Assembly: GCA_913019975.1 (NCBI GenBank)
Contig: CAJWBH010000010.1
Location: 62,001 to 126,000 of the forward strand
Origin: Thalassolituus maritimus
GTDB taxonomy: Bacteria; Pseudomonadota; Gammaproteobacteria; Pseudomonadales; Oceanobacteraceae
Reading direction: 5' to 3'
Length of the DNA stretch: 64,000 nucleotides
The stretch's first letter is position 1; the number at the start of each line of letters is the position of its first letter. Below, piece by piece: positions 52,933-61,608 of this stretch. The notes under the pieces are model-generated. The model saw nothing but the letters and a program-made list of their open reading frames with translations. It made no database searches and was not told the origin of the DNA. A program made the translations under genes and the position numbers.

Positions 52933-55716
52933 TCAGAAAGCCGCCTGTATACCGAAATATCCCTGGGTCTCAGATCCGATGCCCTGAATCCCCTGAGCAA
53001 CACCAATCACTACAGGGACCAGTGCTCTGTACCCGACGATACTGTTCAAGCGCAATTCTGCCCCGGTTCCAACCATGGCCCCGGGATCATCCGATTCCGT
53101 CCAGGCTCGCCCACGCTCGAGAAATACGCGTAATTCCAGATCATCCAAGCCTAACGGCCAGATGCTCCAGTTGTCATTGATGGAACTCAACTGAGCCGCA
53201 TAGACCAGTCGCTCGCGGTCGTAATAACGACCGAGCTGATTCCCGGCGTCAAAGCCGCGAAGACTCAACTGCTCCCGCCCAAAGAGAGAATAGTCCTCCT
53301 GTGGCGGCAGACCACCGAGTTGCCATCCCGGTGCACCTTCGGACGCAAACCCTGCATTCAGCGAGAACGTCAGCGACTGACGTCCCGGCAGATCGAACAT
53401 ATAGTTAAACCCGGGCTGAACGTGAACGCCTGAAAAGTCGTCGTTGAGCAGAGAAAAGTCTTCTGCAACCAACTCTGCACCCGGCCCGAACCCTCCGGGA
53501 GAATGGAGTAGTCCGCGCTGATCGTTGAACGTCAGTGCGAGGCCAACGCTGTGTCTATCAGCTGCTCGATCTCCGGAGATCACGACGCCGGGCTCTACCC
53601 TGTCGATCGATATTCGTCGACTGACCAGCCCCGAATGAAGGCCTAAGCGATCACGCATCGCCTGCACCAACCAGTTTCTCTGAATACGCCACTGCTGATC
53701 TTTGAGCACGGTAAATCCGGGCACCGTTTCATTGATATCAAATAATTCATTCTCGACATCGTACCCCAAAAGCCAGCGTTGATACTGATATATCAGAGTC
53801 ATATCAAAGGCTTTCTGCTCAGTTCCATAGGCGAGATCGACCTGGTAGTTATGGCGCCCCAGCGCATCGGTACCGCCGGTACTGAGCCCAACGTAGGTCG
53901 TATCTTCGGTGCCGTAAAATACAGGTAACCAGTAATGCGGGCGAAGCGTCGACCATGGTTCATAAGCAGTGGGTTCAGATGCTTCCACCTGATTCAAGCT
54001 TATTGCCTGGGTTGTTGCCGCTTCATAAGCTACACCTGCGCGCGCCAGCGGCAACTCAGTATTTCTCAACAGGAAGCCACCCGCCGTGTATTCCTGTGAC
54101 CACAGCCGGTCGCCAGTTATCCAGGGGTCAAACGACCTCGCTACATCGATATCATCAGAAGCCAACGACAACGCACTACCGTTCTGCCACTCATAAATTC
54201 CGAATTCCCCTGAGTAATCCGCGATAAACAGAAGCCGATCGTCGGCTGTGAATCTCGGTTGCGCCTCGTTTGCCGCCGAATCTGTCAGCAAGGTCCAGTC
54301 GCTGTCAGCGACATCCTTACTGGCTAACTCCCAGGATCGTCCCGGAGTTTTAAAAGCTGCAATAATTTCAGTGCCGTCACTCTTTATATCAAACGCACCG
54401 ACGTACTCACCGTACTCGCCACGCCAGAGCAAGGTCTCAGTGCCATCTTCCGACAGCAACAAGAGATGACTGAAGCCGGCTCTGAAACTCGTGAAAACAA
54501 AACCAGAGCCATCCGGCAGCCAGCGCGCATCCGAAACACGGGCTCCCTGAGTCAAGGGCACCCAGTCCCCCTCATCCAGCAACCAGAGGTCAGCAGAATA
54601 GCGACCGCTTGCATACGTCAGAGCACGTACTGCGATCACACGCCCATCGGGCAGAACGTCAATCGAGGTAATGTCTCTGCCGTCGGCTATGTCAGTGCAG
54701 TCTGCTTCAACGCCTGTGCAACGCTGGAGCACGGGGCGGTCTTCGTCATCGCTGGCTACGTAATAAACCGCCTGACCATCTGATCCACTCACCTGCTGCC
54801 GTAATGTAATCTCCGGCAATGACGCCGAGGAGGGAACAACAACAGTCTTCTCTTCGCCAAACCGTTCCTCCATAGCCAGGCGAAAATCCGCCCAGAGAGC
54901 CTCGAAGTCGCGACCATAGATACGTCGTGCGGTGCTGTTGAGCATCAGGTATGGAAATATTTCGCCACTATACAGGCTTAGCCACATCTGTAGCTTTTCC
55001 TCACCATAGGTCTGGACCAGATACTCAATAAAGAAGGCGCCATACAAGTAGTACTGACCATAGGGCCATTCACGGCTGCTGATCGCCGCTTCACCAAGCG
55101 TCGCGAATTCTCCACTGCGTACTTCTTCACGCATCTGCATTTCATACCAGCTTGATGTAAGGCGACCCGTGCCCGCTTCATAGTCTGTCTCCAAATAAAC
55201 AGCTAAACCTTCAATCAGCATGGGAGAAATCAGAGAGTGCGGAAAGAAGAACAGTACACGTCCAAACACTGAACGAAGTCTTTCGGGCGCCCCACGGCCC
55301 ATCTCCATGTGCAGGATATGTACGTACTCATGGCGGATAAGCAACGCCAGCCAATCGTCGTAGTTCTCAAGGCCATTGAGATCATGGGGTGGTGTCAGAT
55401 AGAGCCTGATTTGCGAAAAAGGAAAGAAGGTCGCCCACCCGTTTGCGATGTCCTGATCATCAGAGAGCACCAGCTGGGTTCTGGACGCGGGAGGGGTTGT
55501 AAAAAACGGCATCAAGTCACGGTGCGCCTGCTCTGCGATGTTCAGCGAGTGAAGTGCCAGCGCCTCGTAGGCGGGATCTGATGCAGGGTAATGAGCATCA
55601 AAATGCTCCGAACTGCGTGTCAGCCACCCCTCAGCTCCGGGGCCGTCCCAGGCAACGGGTTCTGCGATGGCAGTCAAAGGTAATAAAAGAAGTAGCAGGA
55701 GCAAACGACAAAACAT
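52933..55716 (-). CDS. Secreted gluzincin-like peptidase / beta-propeller / Omp85-type barrel fusion
   Basis: From the ATG at 55716 the product is 927 aa with a signal peptide (CRLLLLLLLLPLTAIA). Residues about 20-290 form a peptidase-MA-like domain with HEYVH and a downstream EGLAVYLE, the usual Glu ligand. Residues about 300-590 look like a six/seven-bladed TolB-type propeller (DARWLPDGSGFVFTSFR, PRFTADDRLLFIADYSGEFG). The last ~330 residues read as a barrel with SLRGFDAGNQLG, the Omp85 loop-6 (V/L)RG(F/Y) motif, and terminal GYFGIQAAF. It may expose or secrete its own protease. Function inferred. Confidence 0.7.
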   Translation of the reverse strand: MFCRLLLLLLLLPLTAIAEPVAWDGPGAEGWLTRSSEHFDAHYPASDPAYEALALHSLNIAEQAHRDLMPFFTTPPASRTQLVLSDDQDIANGWATFFPFSQIRLYLTPPHDLNGLENYDDWLALLIRHEYVHILHMEMGRGAPERLRSVFGRVLFFFPHSLISPMLIEGLAVYLETDYEAGTGRLTSSWYEMQMREEVRSGEFATLGEAAISSREWPYGQYYLYGAFFIEYLVQTYGEEKLQMWLSLYSGEIFPYLMLNSTARRIYGRDFEALWADFRLAMEERFGEEKTVVVPSSASLPEITLRQQVSGSDGQAVYYVASDDEDRPVLQRCTGVEADCTDIADGRDITSIDVLPDGRVIAVRALTYASGRYSADLWLLDEGDWVPLTQGARVSDARWLPDGSGFVFTSFRAGFSHLLLLSEDGTETLLWRGEYGEYVGAFDIKSDGTEIIAAFKTPGRSWELASKDVADSDWTLLTDSAANEAQPRFTADDRLLFIADYSGEFGIYEWQNGSALSLASDDIDVARSFDPWITGDRLWSQEYTAGGFLLRNTELPLARAGVAYEAATTQAISLNQVEASEPTAYEPWSTLRPHYWLPVFYGTEDTTYVGLSTGGTDALGRHNYQVDLAYGTEQKAFDMTLIYQYQRWLLGYDVENELFDINETVPGFTVLKDQQWRIQRNWLVQAMRDRLGLHSGLVSRRISIDRVEPGVVISGDRAADRHSVGLALTFNDQRGLLHSPGGFGPGAELVAEDFSLLNDDFSGVHVQPGFNYMFDLPGRQSLTFSLNAGFASEGAPGWQLGGLPPQEDYSLFGREQLSLRGFDAGNQLGRYYDRERLVYAAQLSSINDNWSIWPLGLDDLELRVFLERGRAWTESDDPGAMVGTGAELRLNSIVGYRALVPVVIGVAQGIQGIGSETQGYFGIQAAF

Positions 55717-55833
55717 AATCAGCCTTCCATGAAGAGTCACGCCATCATATCCGAGTCATGTTACTCCGCAAGGTGTATTAGCCGGGCGCGTACCGTAAAC
55801 TGCGCGCTTTGACTTCTCTGCCGGAACCATGTG

Positions 55834-56646
55834 ATGGAACTTGATATTATTTACGAAGATGAGCACCTGGTCGCAATCAATAAACCCAGCGGCCTGCTGG
55901 TCCACCGTAGCGAAATCGACCGCCATGAAACCGCCTTTGCCCTGCAGTTGGTGCGCAATCAGTTAGGCCAACGAGTCTACCCTGTACACAGACTCGATAA
56001 ACCGACGTCTGGCGTTCTTGTCTTCGCACGTCAACCTGAAACCGCCAGCCTGGTCGTCGAGCAGTGGCGTCAACGCGATATTGAAAAGCACTACCTGGCT
56101 ATTGTCCGTGGTTATATGCCTGAGTTCACCCATCTCGACTACGCCATGTCCCCACCTGTCGACAAGTACGCGAAGCATGAGCGTATCAAGCCGCCACAGG
56201 AGGCCATTACAGATTTCACCTCTCTGGCTCAGGTTGAAATTCCAGTTGCCGTAGACAAGTACCCTCAGTCCAGATATTCACTGATCGACTGTCGTCCTCA
56301 CACCGGGCGAAAGCATCAGATACGCCGGCACCTGAAACATCTGAGTCACCCTATTATTGGTGATGCCCGATACGGTAAAGGGAGGCACTCGAGATATTTC
56401 CGGGATCATATGGATGCACCACGATTGTTACTGCATGCCTGGTCATTGGAGATGTACCACCCGTACACTAATGAACTGCTAACCCTGATTGCCCCACCTG
56501 ACCGGACAATGCGTCAACTTTTCGACCGCTTCGGCTGGAGCATGGCCTTACCGGAATCATTGCAGTCAGAGCTCCAACACCCTCCGCACCCCTCCATGGA
56601 TGCCTTTCTGCTACCAGCAGAGCTCCGAACCCCAGAGAAACCGTGA
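55834..56646 (+). CDS. truC: TruC, tRNA pseudouridine(65) synthase
   Basis: TruC converts U65 of certain tRNAs to pseudouridine. The 270-aa product has the RluA/TruC-type core: HLVAINKPSGLLVHRS and the catalytic HRLDKPTSGVLVFAR with its Asp. CRPHTGRKHQIRRHLKHLSH and PIIGDARYGKGRHSR follow. Specific to TruC are the DYAMSPPVDKYAKHERIKPP and LLLHAWSLEMYHPY segments. The ATG at 55834 is preferred; a GTG directly before it is in frame. It is divergent from the Omp85 fusion gene. Confidence 0.92.
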   Translation: MELDIIYEDEHLVAINKPSGLLVHRSEIDRHETAFALQLVRNQLGQRVYPVHRLDKPTSGVLVFARQPETASLVVEQWRQRDIEKHYLAIVRGYMPEFTHLDYAMSPPVDKYAKHERIKPPQEAITDFTSLAQVEIPVAVDKYPQSRYSLIDCRPHTGRKHQIRRHLKHLSHPIIGDARYGKGRHSRYFRDHMDAPRLLLHAWSLEMYHPYTNELLTLIAPPDRTMRQLFDRFGWSMALPESLQSELQHPPHPSMDAFLLPAELRTPEKP

Positions 56647-56657
56647 CTTACGCACGG

Positions 56658-57351
56658 TTACCCACACTTTCTGTGGATAACTTTATGGATAAGTTTTTTA
56701 AAAGTGGCTGGAACCCGCATGAAACAAGGGGTGCTGTCATTTTGCTGAAAAAATTAACAGTAAATTTTTCCATATAAATCAGTAACTTATAGATTGACAA
56801 TTCTATCGATAGGAATTTGACACTATCCTGTCAGTCCAGTGACGCCATCCCTTTTTGATGTGTATAACAGGTTCCAGATAGTTTTCTGGTGTCAACACCT
56901 GAACGCAGGATTTAAAGCTTTTTTTTGCAAAAATGTCGTAGTTTGTCGCGGGTAAGTTTCCCACAATTTCTGTGGATAACTTTGTGAGTAATAATTTAAA
57001 AACTCATTCCAGCCCAGATAAAATGGGCATAACACTCAGATTGTATATTTTTTAACCAAGTAAAAAACCTATATTTTTCAATGACTTATGAAAATCAATA
57101 GATACTTTCATATTTTCTACGCCAGATTGACACATTTATTCGGCCACCATTGAAGATGTGCATAACAACGCACCAAAATAAACCCAGACGCACTGAAAAA
57201 AACCTGAAAGCGGCGTTGACATTCCGTTTTCTGACAGGACGTGCGACAGAGCCTGAAATTCCCGAAAAAACTTCCCTTCTGAATAACTACCAGCACAATT
57301 TGTGGATAACTTAAGCAAAGCCGCATGAAGGCTGATATCAGGTTATTCACA
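56658..57351. other. AT-rich DnaA-box cluster in a ~300-bp tandem repeat
   Basis: Six 9-mers match TTATNCACA exactly on one or other strand: TGTGGATAA at 56672, 56971 and 57301; TGTGTATAA at 56859; TGTGCATAA at 57157; TTATTCACA at 57343. One-mismatch sites lie at 56658, 56684 and 56983. Spacings of 187 (56672-56859) and 186 (56971-57157) repeat, with a period of about 299, so the tract is a diverged tandem duplication. AT-rich runs fill the gaps. No gene and no GATC is present over about 700 bases. This could be an origin-like or DnaA-titrating locus. Confidence 0.6.
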
Positions 57352-57376
57352 ACTGACAACAGAGTATTCGTCTGGC

Positions 57377-57403
57377 ATAAAAAAACCCGCCGAAGCGGGT
57401 TTC
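57377..57403 (-). terminator. Terminator of dsbC
   Basis: On the minus strand AAACCCGC-TTCG-GCGGGTTTTTTT forms a 7-bp GC-rich stem with a UUCG-type loop and a seven-T tail, about 27 bases after the dsbC stop. Confidence 0.9.
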
Positions 57404-57429
57404 TAAGATGGTGCAACAAGCATGTCTGC

Positions 57430-58287
57430 TTATATGCCGAGTCGCTCTGCAAGCTTATCTGCTTCCATATACCCCGGTATCAGCTGGCCATCCGAAGTGA
57501 CAATAGCGGGGGTACCGCCAACACCGATAGCACGACCCAGATTGTATTGTGCTGCTACCGGAGACTCGCAGGAAGCCGTGGATACCAGCGACTGCATTTC
57601 ACCGCGCTTCTCATCAAATGACTTCATGGCCGACTCTCTGTCAGATCCGGAAGCATTCCGTACACGACTATATGCACCAGACAATTCGCCCTGCAATGAT
57701 TTAATTTCTGTCATAGCGTCAGCACGATCACCCTTGTCCTGGCACCATACGTAGTTAATCTTATTGTAAGATTCGGTGTAACCACCGGTCTGATCAAAAA
57801 TACCTGCGCGCGGATACGCGAGGTAACGGACAGTTATACCCTTCGCATTGATATCGTCCATTTCTTGATGGAGCTTCTGGCAATAGCCACAATCAATGTC
57901 CGTAAACACATTAATGACTGCCTTCTCATCTCCCTTCGCAGGAAATACGACCGTATCAGCATCGGGAATGGATGCCATTTCTTTCTTGCGTAACGTCACT
58001 TTGCGCAGGTCACTGACGTTATCCAGCCCGCCCTCACTGAATTTGTACAGGGTATTCTGATAGATGAGGTAGTTGAGGTCAGGAGTCATATGCATTAAAG
58101 ACCCATCGATCATAACCACTTCATAAATCTGACCATCACCCAGTGATACCACCTCGGTGACATCAGCCCGCGGGCCAAGCACTTCCTTCATCTTGGCTTC
58201 GATGGTTTCTTTCAGCTTCGCATTGTCAGCGAGAGCCGGCGCGCTCATCAGCATGGCAGCGACCAGCGCGGTCAGTGTCTTCTTCAT
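57430..58287 (-). CDS. dsbC: DsbC, disulfide-bond isomerase
   Basis: DsbC repairs wrong disulfides in the periplasm as a V-shaped dimer. The precursor from the ATG at 58287 is 285 aa with a signal peptide (TLTALVAAMLMSAPALA). The N-terminal dimerisation domain has EVVSLGDGQIYEVVMIDGSL. The thioredoxin domain has the active site TDIDCGYCQKLHQEM and the cis-Pro loop VGGTPAIVTSDGQLIPGY. It is longer than E. coli DsbC (236 aa) by an insertion around GAYSRVRNASGSDRESAMKS. ATGs at 58305 and 58338 are also in frame. It has its own terminator. Confidence 0.93.
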   Translation of the reverse strand: MKKTLTALVAAMLMSAPALADNAKLKETIEAKMKEVLGPRADVTEVVSLGDGQIYEVVMIDGSLMHMTPDLNYLIYQNTLYKFSEGGLDNVSDLRKVTLRKKEMASIPDADTVVFPAKGDEKAVINVFTDIDCGYCQKLHQEMDDINAKGITVRYLAYPRAGIFDQTGGYTESYNKINYVWCQDKGDRADAMTEIKSLQGELSGAYSRVRNASGSDRESAMKSFDEKRGEMQSLVSTASCESPVAAQYNLGRAIGVGGTPAIVTSDGQLIPGYMEADKLAERLGI

Positions 58288-58363
58288 ATCTTTGCTCTTC
58301 TGCATTCGTATGTGGCTTTCTCTCAACAGGCTGACCATAGCAGGAAACCGTATCTTTCAGGCA

Positions 58364-58392
58364 CAAAAAAACGGGCGCGAGGCCCGTTTTTC
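58364..58392 (-). terminator. Terminator of the rpsP-rplS operon
   Basis: ACGGGC-GCGAG-GCCCGT with a six-A run on one side and five T on the other; on the minus strand it ends the operon about 26 bases after the rplS stop. It can act in both directions. Confidence 0.88.
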
Positions 58393-58417
58393 GGTAAAGA
58401 AAGGTATTCCCGGAGGA

Positions 58418-58771
58418 TTATACCTTTTCTTTGATACGTGCAGACTTACCGCTACGCTCACGCAGGTAGTACAGTTTCGCCTGACGCACGTCACCACGAC
58501 GTTTAACAGCAATGCTGTCAACCAGTGGGCTGTGAGTCTGGAAAGTACGCTCAACGCCGACACCGTGAGAGATCTTACGTACGGTGAAAGCAGAGTTCAG
58601 GCCACGGTTACGCTTACCGATAACCACACCTTCGAACGCCTGCAGACGCTCACGGTTGCCTTCTTTTACTTTTACCTGAACGACAACAGTGTCACCAGGG
58701 CCAAAAGCTGGAACAGCGTCTTTCAGCTGCGCGTTTTCAATCTGCTGAATGATTGGGTTCTTGTTGCTCAT
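58418..58771 (-). CDS. rplS: Ribosomal protein L19
   Basis: L19 lies at the 30S/50S interface. From the ATG at 58771 (AAGGAG seven bases upstream) the product is 117 aa: [17 protein letters not shown], then [60 protein letters not shown] and the basic tail. An earlier in-frame start at 58819 would overlap trmD. Last gene of rpsP-rimM-trmD-rplS. Confidence 0.97.
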   Translation of the reverse strand: MSNKNPIIQQIENAQLKDAVPAFGPGDTVVVQVKVKEGNRERLQAFEGVVIGKRNRGLNSAFTVRKISHGVGVERTFQTHSPLVDSIAVKRRGDVRQAKLYYLRERSGKSARIKEKV

Positions 58772-58781
58772 TGTTCGCTCC

Positions 58782-59540
58782 TTAACAGTCTGACGAGTGC
58801 TCAGCCGCGTTCTCGTCAAGGTATTCTGTCAATAACTTTCGTTGCTCGGTTGTCAGTTCCAGTTCAGCCAGTAAGTCTGGTCTGCGTTGCCAGGTTCGGC
58901 CCAGTGCCTGCTTTAAGCGCCACTGGCGGATTTTCTCGTGATTACCGCTCAACAGTACCTCAGGTACCGCTTCACCTTCATACACTTCAGGCCGGGTGTA
59001 GTGCGGACAATCCAGCAAGCCATCCATAAAGGAGTCCTGCTGTGCCGACAGTTCGTGCCCCAATACACCAGGCACCAACCGGATCACGGCATCCATCAAC
59101 GTCATGGCGGGTAATTCACCACCGCTGAGCACGAAATCACCGACAGACCATTCTTCGTCGATTTCCGCCTCAATCAGACGTTCATCAATACCCTCGTACC
59201 GCCCGGCAACCAGGATCAGCTTGTCATGCTGAGCAAGCTCAAGCACACCCTCCTGATCCAGTTTGCGGCCCTGTGGCGACATATAAATCACCTTAGCGCC
59301 TTCACCGGCCGCTGCCTTCGCAGCATGGATGGCATCCTTTAACGGCTGAATTTTCATCAGCATTCCGGGGCCACCGCCGTACGGTCGATCATCCACCGTC
59401 TGGTAATTGTCGTAAGCGTAATCTCTTGGATTCCAACAGGTCACACTGACTTTATCCTGTTTGACTGCGCGTCCGCTGACACCTTGCTGGGTCAACGCCT
59501 GAATCATTTCAGGAAACAGAGTTACAACACCAAACCACAC
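58782..59540 (-). CDS. trmD: TrmD, tRNA (guanine-N1)-methyltransferase
   Basis: TrmD methylates G37 of tRNAs, preventing frameshifts. The 252-aa product, from a GTG start ([16 protein letters not shown]), is of normal length. It has the SPOUT knot region: [33 protein letters not shown] and [26 protein letters not shown] precedes the start. It follows rimM by 36 bases. Confidence 0.97.
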   Translation of the reverse strand: MWFGVVTLFPEMIQALTQQGVSGRAVKQDKVSVTCWNPRDYAYDNYQTVDDRPYGGGPGMLMKIQPLKDAIHAAKAAAGEGAKVIYMSPQGRKLDQEGVLELAQHDKLILVAGRYEGIDERLIEAEIDEEWSVGDFVLSGGELPAMTLMDAVIRLVPGVLGHELSAQQDSFMDGLLDCPHYTRPEVYEGEAVPEVLLSGNHEKIRQWRLKQALGRTWQRRPDLLAELELTTEQRKLLTEYLDENAAEHSSDC

Positions 59541-59576
59541 CGGTCTTCACTCCTCTCTGGCCCTGTTGGCCAGGGG

Positions 59577-60098
59577 TTAAAAATCCGGGTCCCAGTCTAC
59601 CTGGATCACACTGCTGTCCAGATCGACCTCAAGAACATATTGCTCTACAAAGGGAAGTAAACGTTGCTGCTGATCGATGCTGCCCTCACAAGGCGTCACC
59701 GTCATCACCTGATTACCACCACCAGAATCAAACAGTTCTTTCACCTGGCCCAGCACCACACCTTCGGTATTTACTACCTTGAGTCCGATCAGCTGGAACC
59801 AATAATGTTCATCTTCTTCAAGCTCAGGAAGCGCCTCTTCAGGAACCCCGACCTCACACTGATGTAAGCTCAATGCCAGATCACGGTCTGTAATGCCCTG
59901 AAGGCTTGCCACCAGACCTTTACCCTGAGGTTTACCCTGAAGTACTTTGAATTCCTGCCAGCGATTATCCTTACGGATGTGCCAGACAGGGTACTCCAGA
60001 ATGTTTGTCATCGGCTGCGTGTAGGAATACACCTTCACCCACCCTTTGATGCCAAACGCAGTGCTTATTTTTCCCAGAACGCGAATGTTCTCAGACAC
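59577..60098 (-). CDS. rimM: RimM, 16S rRNA processing / 30S maturation factor
   Basis: RimM helps mature the 30S head. The 173-aa product has the N-terminal RimM domain (VLGKISTAFGIKGWVKVYSY, then VASLQGITDRDLALSL) and C-terminal PRC-barrel (YWFQLIGLKVVNTEGVVLGQ, then GGNQVMTVTP). It follows rpsP by about 23 bases. Confidence 0.96.
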   Translation of the reverse strand: MSENIRVLGKISTAFGIKGWVKVYSYTQPMTNILEYPVWHIRKDNRWQEFKVLQGKPQGKGLVASLQGITDRDLALSLHQCEVGVPEEALPELEEDEHYWFQLIGLKVVNTEGVVLGQVKELFDSGGGNQVMTVTPCEGSIDQQQRLLPFVEQYVLEVDLDSSVIQVDWDPDF

Positions 60099-60121
60099 TG
60101 CTTACCCCCGGTTAAGCTGAA

Positions 60122-60373
60122 TTACGCTTCTTTTTTAGCAGCGTCTTTCAGCAGCTTCTTAACACGGTCAGTTGGCTGTGCGCCTTTACCTACCCAGTAC
60201 TCAACGCGTTCCAGATCGATACGCAGAGCTTCTTCCTGGCCACGAGCAATCGGGTTGAAGAACCCAAGGCGCTCGATAAAGCGACCGTCGCGAGGCATGC
60301 GCGCGTCAGCTACGTTGATGTGATAAAAAGGACGTTTTTTAGAGCCGCCGCGGGCTAAACGAATAACTACCAT
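60122..60373 (-). CDS. rpsP: Ribosomal protein S16
   Basis: The 83-aa product [20 protein letters not shown] is canonical S16, with [20 protein letters not shown] and [20 protein letters not shown]. It opens the rpsP-rimM-trmD-rplS operon. The operon promoter must lie in 60374-60656, shared with the divergent channel gene. Confidence 0.97.
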   Translation of the reverse strand: MVVIRLARGGSKKRPFYHINVADARMPRDGRFIERLGFFNPIARGQEEALRIDLERVEYWVGKGAQPTDRVKKLLKDAAKKEA

Positions 60374-60656
60374 AAAGTGTGTCTACTCCGGTCGTTTTAT
60401 CTAGTGGCGGGTTTTGAAATCGCCCACCGTTCAACATCCCTCAAGACCAGCGTTACGCAGTTAGCGTGCTGCCGACTTGAAGGGCCTGGGGGCCGCCGTA
60501 CAGGCAACCCACACAAAAGGGCGCGTAGTGTACGCTAACTGCCCCCAAAACCGCAAGTAAAAGAGCGGCCCGGGAAGCCCGACCAATACAGCATTGTATT
60601 CAGGCGCAGGATAGATAATATTCGCGCATTCTAAGATCCTCTCCAGGCTAAGTATT

Positions 60657-61481
60657 ATGAGCACTATCCAGACGATTCAGGACAAAGCCCTCGCCCTCAA
60701 GAACAACCGCGCTTTCGAGTTGTTTGTGGTGGGGGTCATCATTATCTCAGCGCTTCTCGTGGGGGCGAAAACCTACGCCATTCCGGATGCCGTATCACAG
60801 ATGATCGTCTGGCTGGATGTCGGTATCACCTTCCTGTTCCTGTTTGAGATCATCGTCCGCTTTATTGCTGAGCCCAATAAGAAACGCTTCTTCCACAATG
60901 GCTGGAACGTCTTTGACACTCTGGTCGTGGTTGTCAGCCTGATCCCGATTGATAACAGCGATATGGCTCTGGTAGGCCGGCTTGTCAGGGTCTTCCGGGT
61001 GCTTCGTATGGTCTCGATCATCCCTGAGCTGCGCATGCTGCTGAACTCTCTGGTACGCGCACTGCCTCAGCTCGGATACGTTGTGCTGCTGATGTTCATC
61101 ATCTTTTATATCTACGCAGCCATCGGCGCGACCTTCTTTGCGCCCATTAATCGTGAACTCTGGGGTGACATTACCATCTCTATGTTGACCCTCTTCCGGG
61201 TGATGACCTTTGAAGACTGGACCGACGTTATGTACGAGACCATGAAGGTCTACCCTCTGTCATGGAGCTTTTATCTGTCGTTCATTTTCTTCACCGCGTT
61301 CGCCTTCCTTAATATGGTGATCGGCATCGTCGTTAACGTACTGGAAGATGAACACGCCAAAGAGCGAGCAGAGAAGGACGAAGAAGAAGGCAACGCTTCC
61401 ATGAATGATCTGCGTGACGAAATACAGGAGCTGAAGTCCATGATTGCTCGCCTCGAGCAACGCAGGAGCAGTGATCAGTAA
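60657..61481 (+). CDS. Bacterial voltage-gated cation channel (BacNav family) with a Cav-like filter
   Basis: The 274-aa product is a single six-helix channel subunit that would form a tetramer. S4 (RLVRVFRVLRMVSIIPELR) has Arg at every third position. The pore loop reads T184-F-E-D-W-T-D190 in place of the TLESW(A/S)(S/M) of Na+-selective members. S6 (AFAFLNMVIGIVVNVLEDEH) runs into a C-terminal acidic/basic coiled coil (residues about 232-268). The extra acids at 187 and 190 match positions used in Ca2+-selective designed variants such as CavAb. The gene is monocistronic, divergent from rpsP. Confidence 0.88.
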   Translation: MSTIQTIQDKALALKNNRAFELFVVGVIIISALLVGAKTYAIPDAVSQMIVWLDVGITFLFLFEIIVRFIAEPNKKRFFHNGWNVFDTLVVVVSLIPIDNSDMALVGRLVRVFRVLRMVSIIPELRMLLNSLVRALPQLGYVVLLMFIIFYIYAAIGATFFAPINRELWGDITISMLTLFRVMTFEDWTDVMYETMKVYPLSWSFYLSFIFFTAFAFLNMVIGIVVNVLEDEHAKERAEKDEEEGNASMNDLRDEIQELKSMIARLEQRRSSDQ

Positions 61482-61501
61482 ATATTGCACTTTTATGACA
61501 T

Positions 61502-61536
61502 GGGAATGACTTTCGAGGTCATTTCCGTCATATAAT
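61502..61536 (+). promoter_or_regulatory. Promoter with overlapping inverted repeat before the Na/Pi gene
   Basis: GGAATGAC-TTTCGAG-GTCATTTCC is an inverted repeat lying where the -35 region would be; an exact TATAAT follows (61531-61536). The dyad looks like an operator. It is only half reminiscent of a Pho box (CGTCATATAA). Confidence 0.45.
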
Positions 61537-61608
61537 CGCGCTCTTCATCAAGACCCTAAAGTCACCGACGGACCCAGTTCCATTGTCGCGACCGGATTCA
61601 GGTAAGGT

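Noticed and set aside
56658-57351. Firm call of oriC
   Set aside because: DnaA boxes and AT-richness fit, but there is no GATC, no dnaA/gidA neighbour, and GC skew cannot be computed from the window. Kept as a candidate only.
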